NCBI GenBank assembly: GCA_947174825.1
Contig: CAMWKN010000149.1
Coordinates: 1 to 5,515 of the forward strand
Direction: 5' to 3'
DNA from: an uncultured Clostridium sp.
Lineage (GTDB): Bacteria; Bacillota_A; Clostridia; Lachnospirales; Lachnospiraceae
DNA length: 5,515 nt
This document shows, piece by piece, positions 4,560-5,515 of this stretch. Within the stretch, counting starts at the first letter, position 1. Each line of letters starts with the position of its first letter. The translations under genes and the position numbers were made by a program. The notes under the pieces are model-generated. The model saw only the letters and a program-made list of their open reading frames with translations, had not been told where the DNA came from and ran no database searches.

Positions 4560-5515
4560 ATGACAAAAAAGGAATTTAAATGGGCCATGCAATGCGGTCT
4601 TGGCAGATGTATACAGGAATTGAAAACTTGCGGTAATATAGAAAAATACCGTGATATTGTACTGTGGGGATGTACTCATAATCTTGCTTATGATGCACAA
4701 TGTGAGGGGACAAGAAGTTATTATTTGTATAAACTGGTAAAATGCTATCCAGATATAGATTTTTTTGTGGATGCAGTGATTCCATATTTTTACAGGAGTA
4801 TCGCTAAATCCGATTGGAGCTTTGCCCAGTTTTGCGATTTTTTAGGGCTGTTTGCCGGGGAGGGAAATCAGACAGCACTCCATGCATTACAGGAAAATTA
4901 CAGACGAATGTATACTCTTCTAAAAAAAAGGAAAAGAAAATTGTCAGATAGAACGATATCGGTACGTGATAATCTCGAGACTCTTTGCATTGCAATTGTT
5001 GGTATTGCAGACTACAAAGAAGACTGTGAAGTTGCTTATTATAGAATGGTAGAGGATTTAGGATGTTTAATGCTTGATAATCCTTTATTTGATCACTGGA
5101 ATTTCGACTGGTTTCAGGCATGCTGGGAGGATGAATTTGGAAAAGCAAAAATTCGTAAACAGCTAGAGCAAAGAGCAGAGAATGCGAAAGGAACAAAATT
5201 CTATTTTACATCCATATTAAGAGAGGAAGAGAATAGAGACAAATATGCTGTAAAACGCAAGGGAAAAATAGAGGCTATGACTTCCGAAGATATTTATGGC
5301 TTATTGCGGGATGGCGGAAGGGTCGGAAGAGATATTCCTATTATGCGGGCGCATATCATGAGGAGAAAGGGAAAAGAAAAAGAAGTAAAAAAGCTTGCTG
5401 TTTATTATCAAAAAGAGACTGATTTGACAGTGAAAAGTCAGTTGCTTCGCCTTTTGGCAAACAGATATTGTGCGGATTTGCTGGATGTGGCAGTCGTGAT
5501 TGCTGATTCAAAATC
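4560..5515 (+). CDS. Uncharacterised helical, HEAT-like protein, cut by the window end
   Basis: From ATG 4560 the frame is open without a stop to the last base, giving at least 318 residues; the C-terminus lies outside the window. AAGGA at 4550-4554, five bases before the ATG, is a modest ribosome binding site. The product begins MTKKEFKWAMQCGLGRC, has no signal peptide or membrane segment, and is almost entirely composed of predicted amphipathic helices with a basic turn KKRKRK at 122-127. The last part (about 260-318) alternates short helices such as VKKLAVYYQ and VKSQLLRLLANRY in a HEAT- or ARM-like rhythm, suggesting an alpha-solenoid for protein or nucleic-acid binding. Aromatic residues and cysteines (12 Cys) are frequent, but no paired metal motif is evident. 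I recall similar unnamed proteins in Firmicutes, with no assigned function. It follows the AAA-ATPase fragment by 11 bases and probably shares its promoter. Confidence 0.85.
   Translation, partial: MTKKEFKWAMQCGLGRCIQELKTCGNIEKYRDIVLWGCTHNLAYDAQCEGTRSYYLYKLVKCYPDIDFFVDAVIPYFYRSIAKSDWSFAQFCDFLGLFAGEGNQTALHALQENYRRMYTLLKKRKRKLSDRTISVRDNLETLCIAIVGIADYKEDCEVAYYRMVEDLGCLMLDNPLFDHWNFDWFQACWEDEFGKAKIRKQLEQRAENAKGTKFYFTSILREEENRDKYAVKRKGKIEAMTSEDIYGLLRDGGRVGRDIPIMRAHIMRRKGKEKEVKKLAVYYQKETDLTVKSQLLRLLANRYCADLLDVAVVIADSK

Noticed and set aside
4804..5196. Minus-strand open frame of 130 codons at the right end
   Set aside because: It lies antisense to the open + frame starting at 4560, which has an RBS and more protein-like composition. 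The minus frame has no convincing start site.
1..5515. CRISPR arrays, tRNA or rRNA genes, insertion sequences and integrase attachment sites
   Set aside because: No regularly spaced repeats, cloverleaf-like segments, transposase motifs or flanking terminal repeats were found on reading both strands by eye; a computed search could still reveal weak cases.

Overview
The window reads as a moderate-to-low GC Firmicutes chromosome, most likely a Clostridia or Lachnospiraceae-type anaerobe. The reasons are strong purine-rich Shine-Dalgarno sites before nearly every gene, a butanol-dehydrogenase-type iron alcohol dehydrogenase closely resembling clostridial ones, an iron-sulfur-flavoprotein-like oxidoreductase, a lipoprotein of the kind found in Gram-positive gut anaerobes, and an AT-rich, ATA- and AGA-using codon style in several genes. 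This placement is inference from family resemblance; no marker gene is present. Every recognised gene lies on the + strand.

Region 1 (1-721) holds the last codons of an upstream gene, then, 14 bases later, an ABC transporter ATPase of the LolD/MacB/BceA type. Its permease is not downstream, so it should lie before the window. Region 2 (722-2154) is an independently transcribed unit: a good extended -10 promoter, a small palindrome in the leader, the Fe-dependent alcohol dehydrogenase, and a long hairpin with a displaced T-tract. Region 3 (2155-3702) is an orphan lipoprotein of about 506 residues with no recognisable enzymatic domain, probably a repeat or propeller-like extracytoplasmic protein. 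Region 4 (3767-4351) is a flavodoxin-fold FMN oxidoreductase with a four-cysteine cluster motif.

Region 5 (4352-5515) is the most unusual part. A well-formed promoter, whose -35 lies inside a perfect palindrome, leads into a 15-codon ORF. That ORF matches the extreme N-terminus of the AAA-ATPase-like/PD-(D/E)XK family (PF09820 type), then stops exactly where the family's next conserved residues should follow. Eleven bases later an uncharacterised, all-helical, HEAT-like protein begins and runs off the right edge with no stop. The simplest reading is a deletion that removed nearly all of the AAA-ATPase gene and left its promoter, RBS and first codons as the leader of the next gene. A short regulatory leader peptide is the alternative.

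The genes do not form one obvious pathway. The dehydrogenase and the flavoprotein suggest fermentative redox metabolism; the ABC ATPase and the lipoprotein belong to envelope functions; the right end looks like accessory, rearranged DNA. I did not find convincing evidence for a new multi-gene system, RNA genes, CRISPR arrays or an insertion sequence. No gene-free stretch exceeds 300 bases; the longest is about 210 bases, at 4352-4559.
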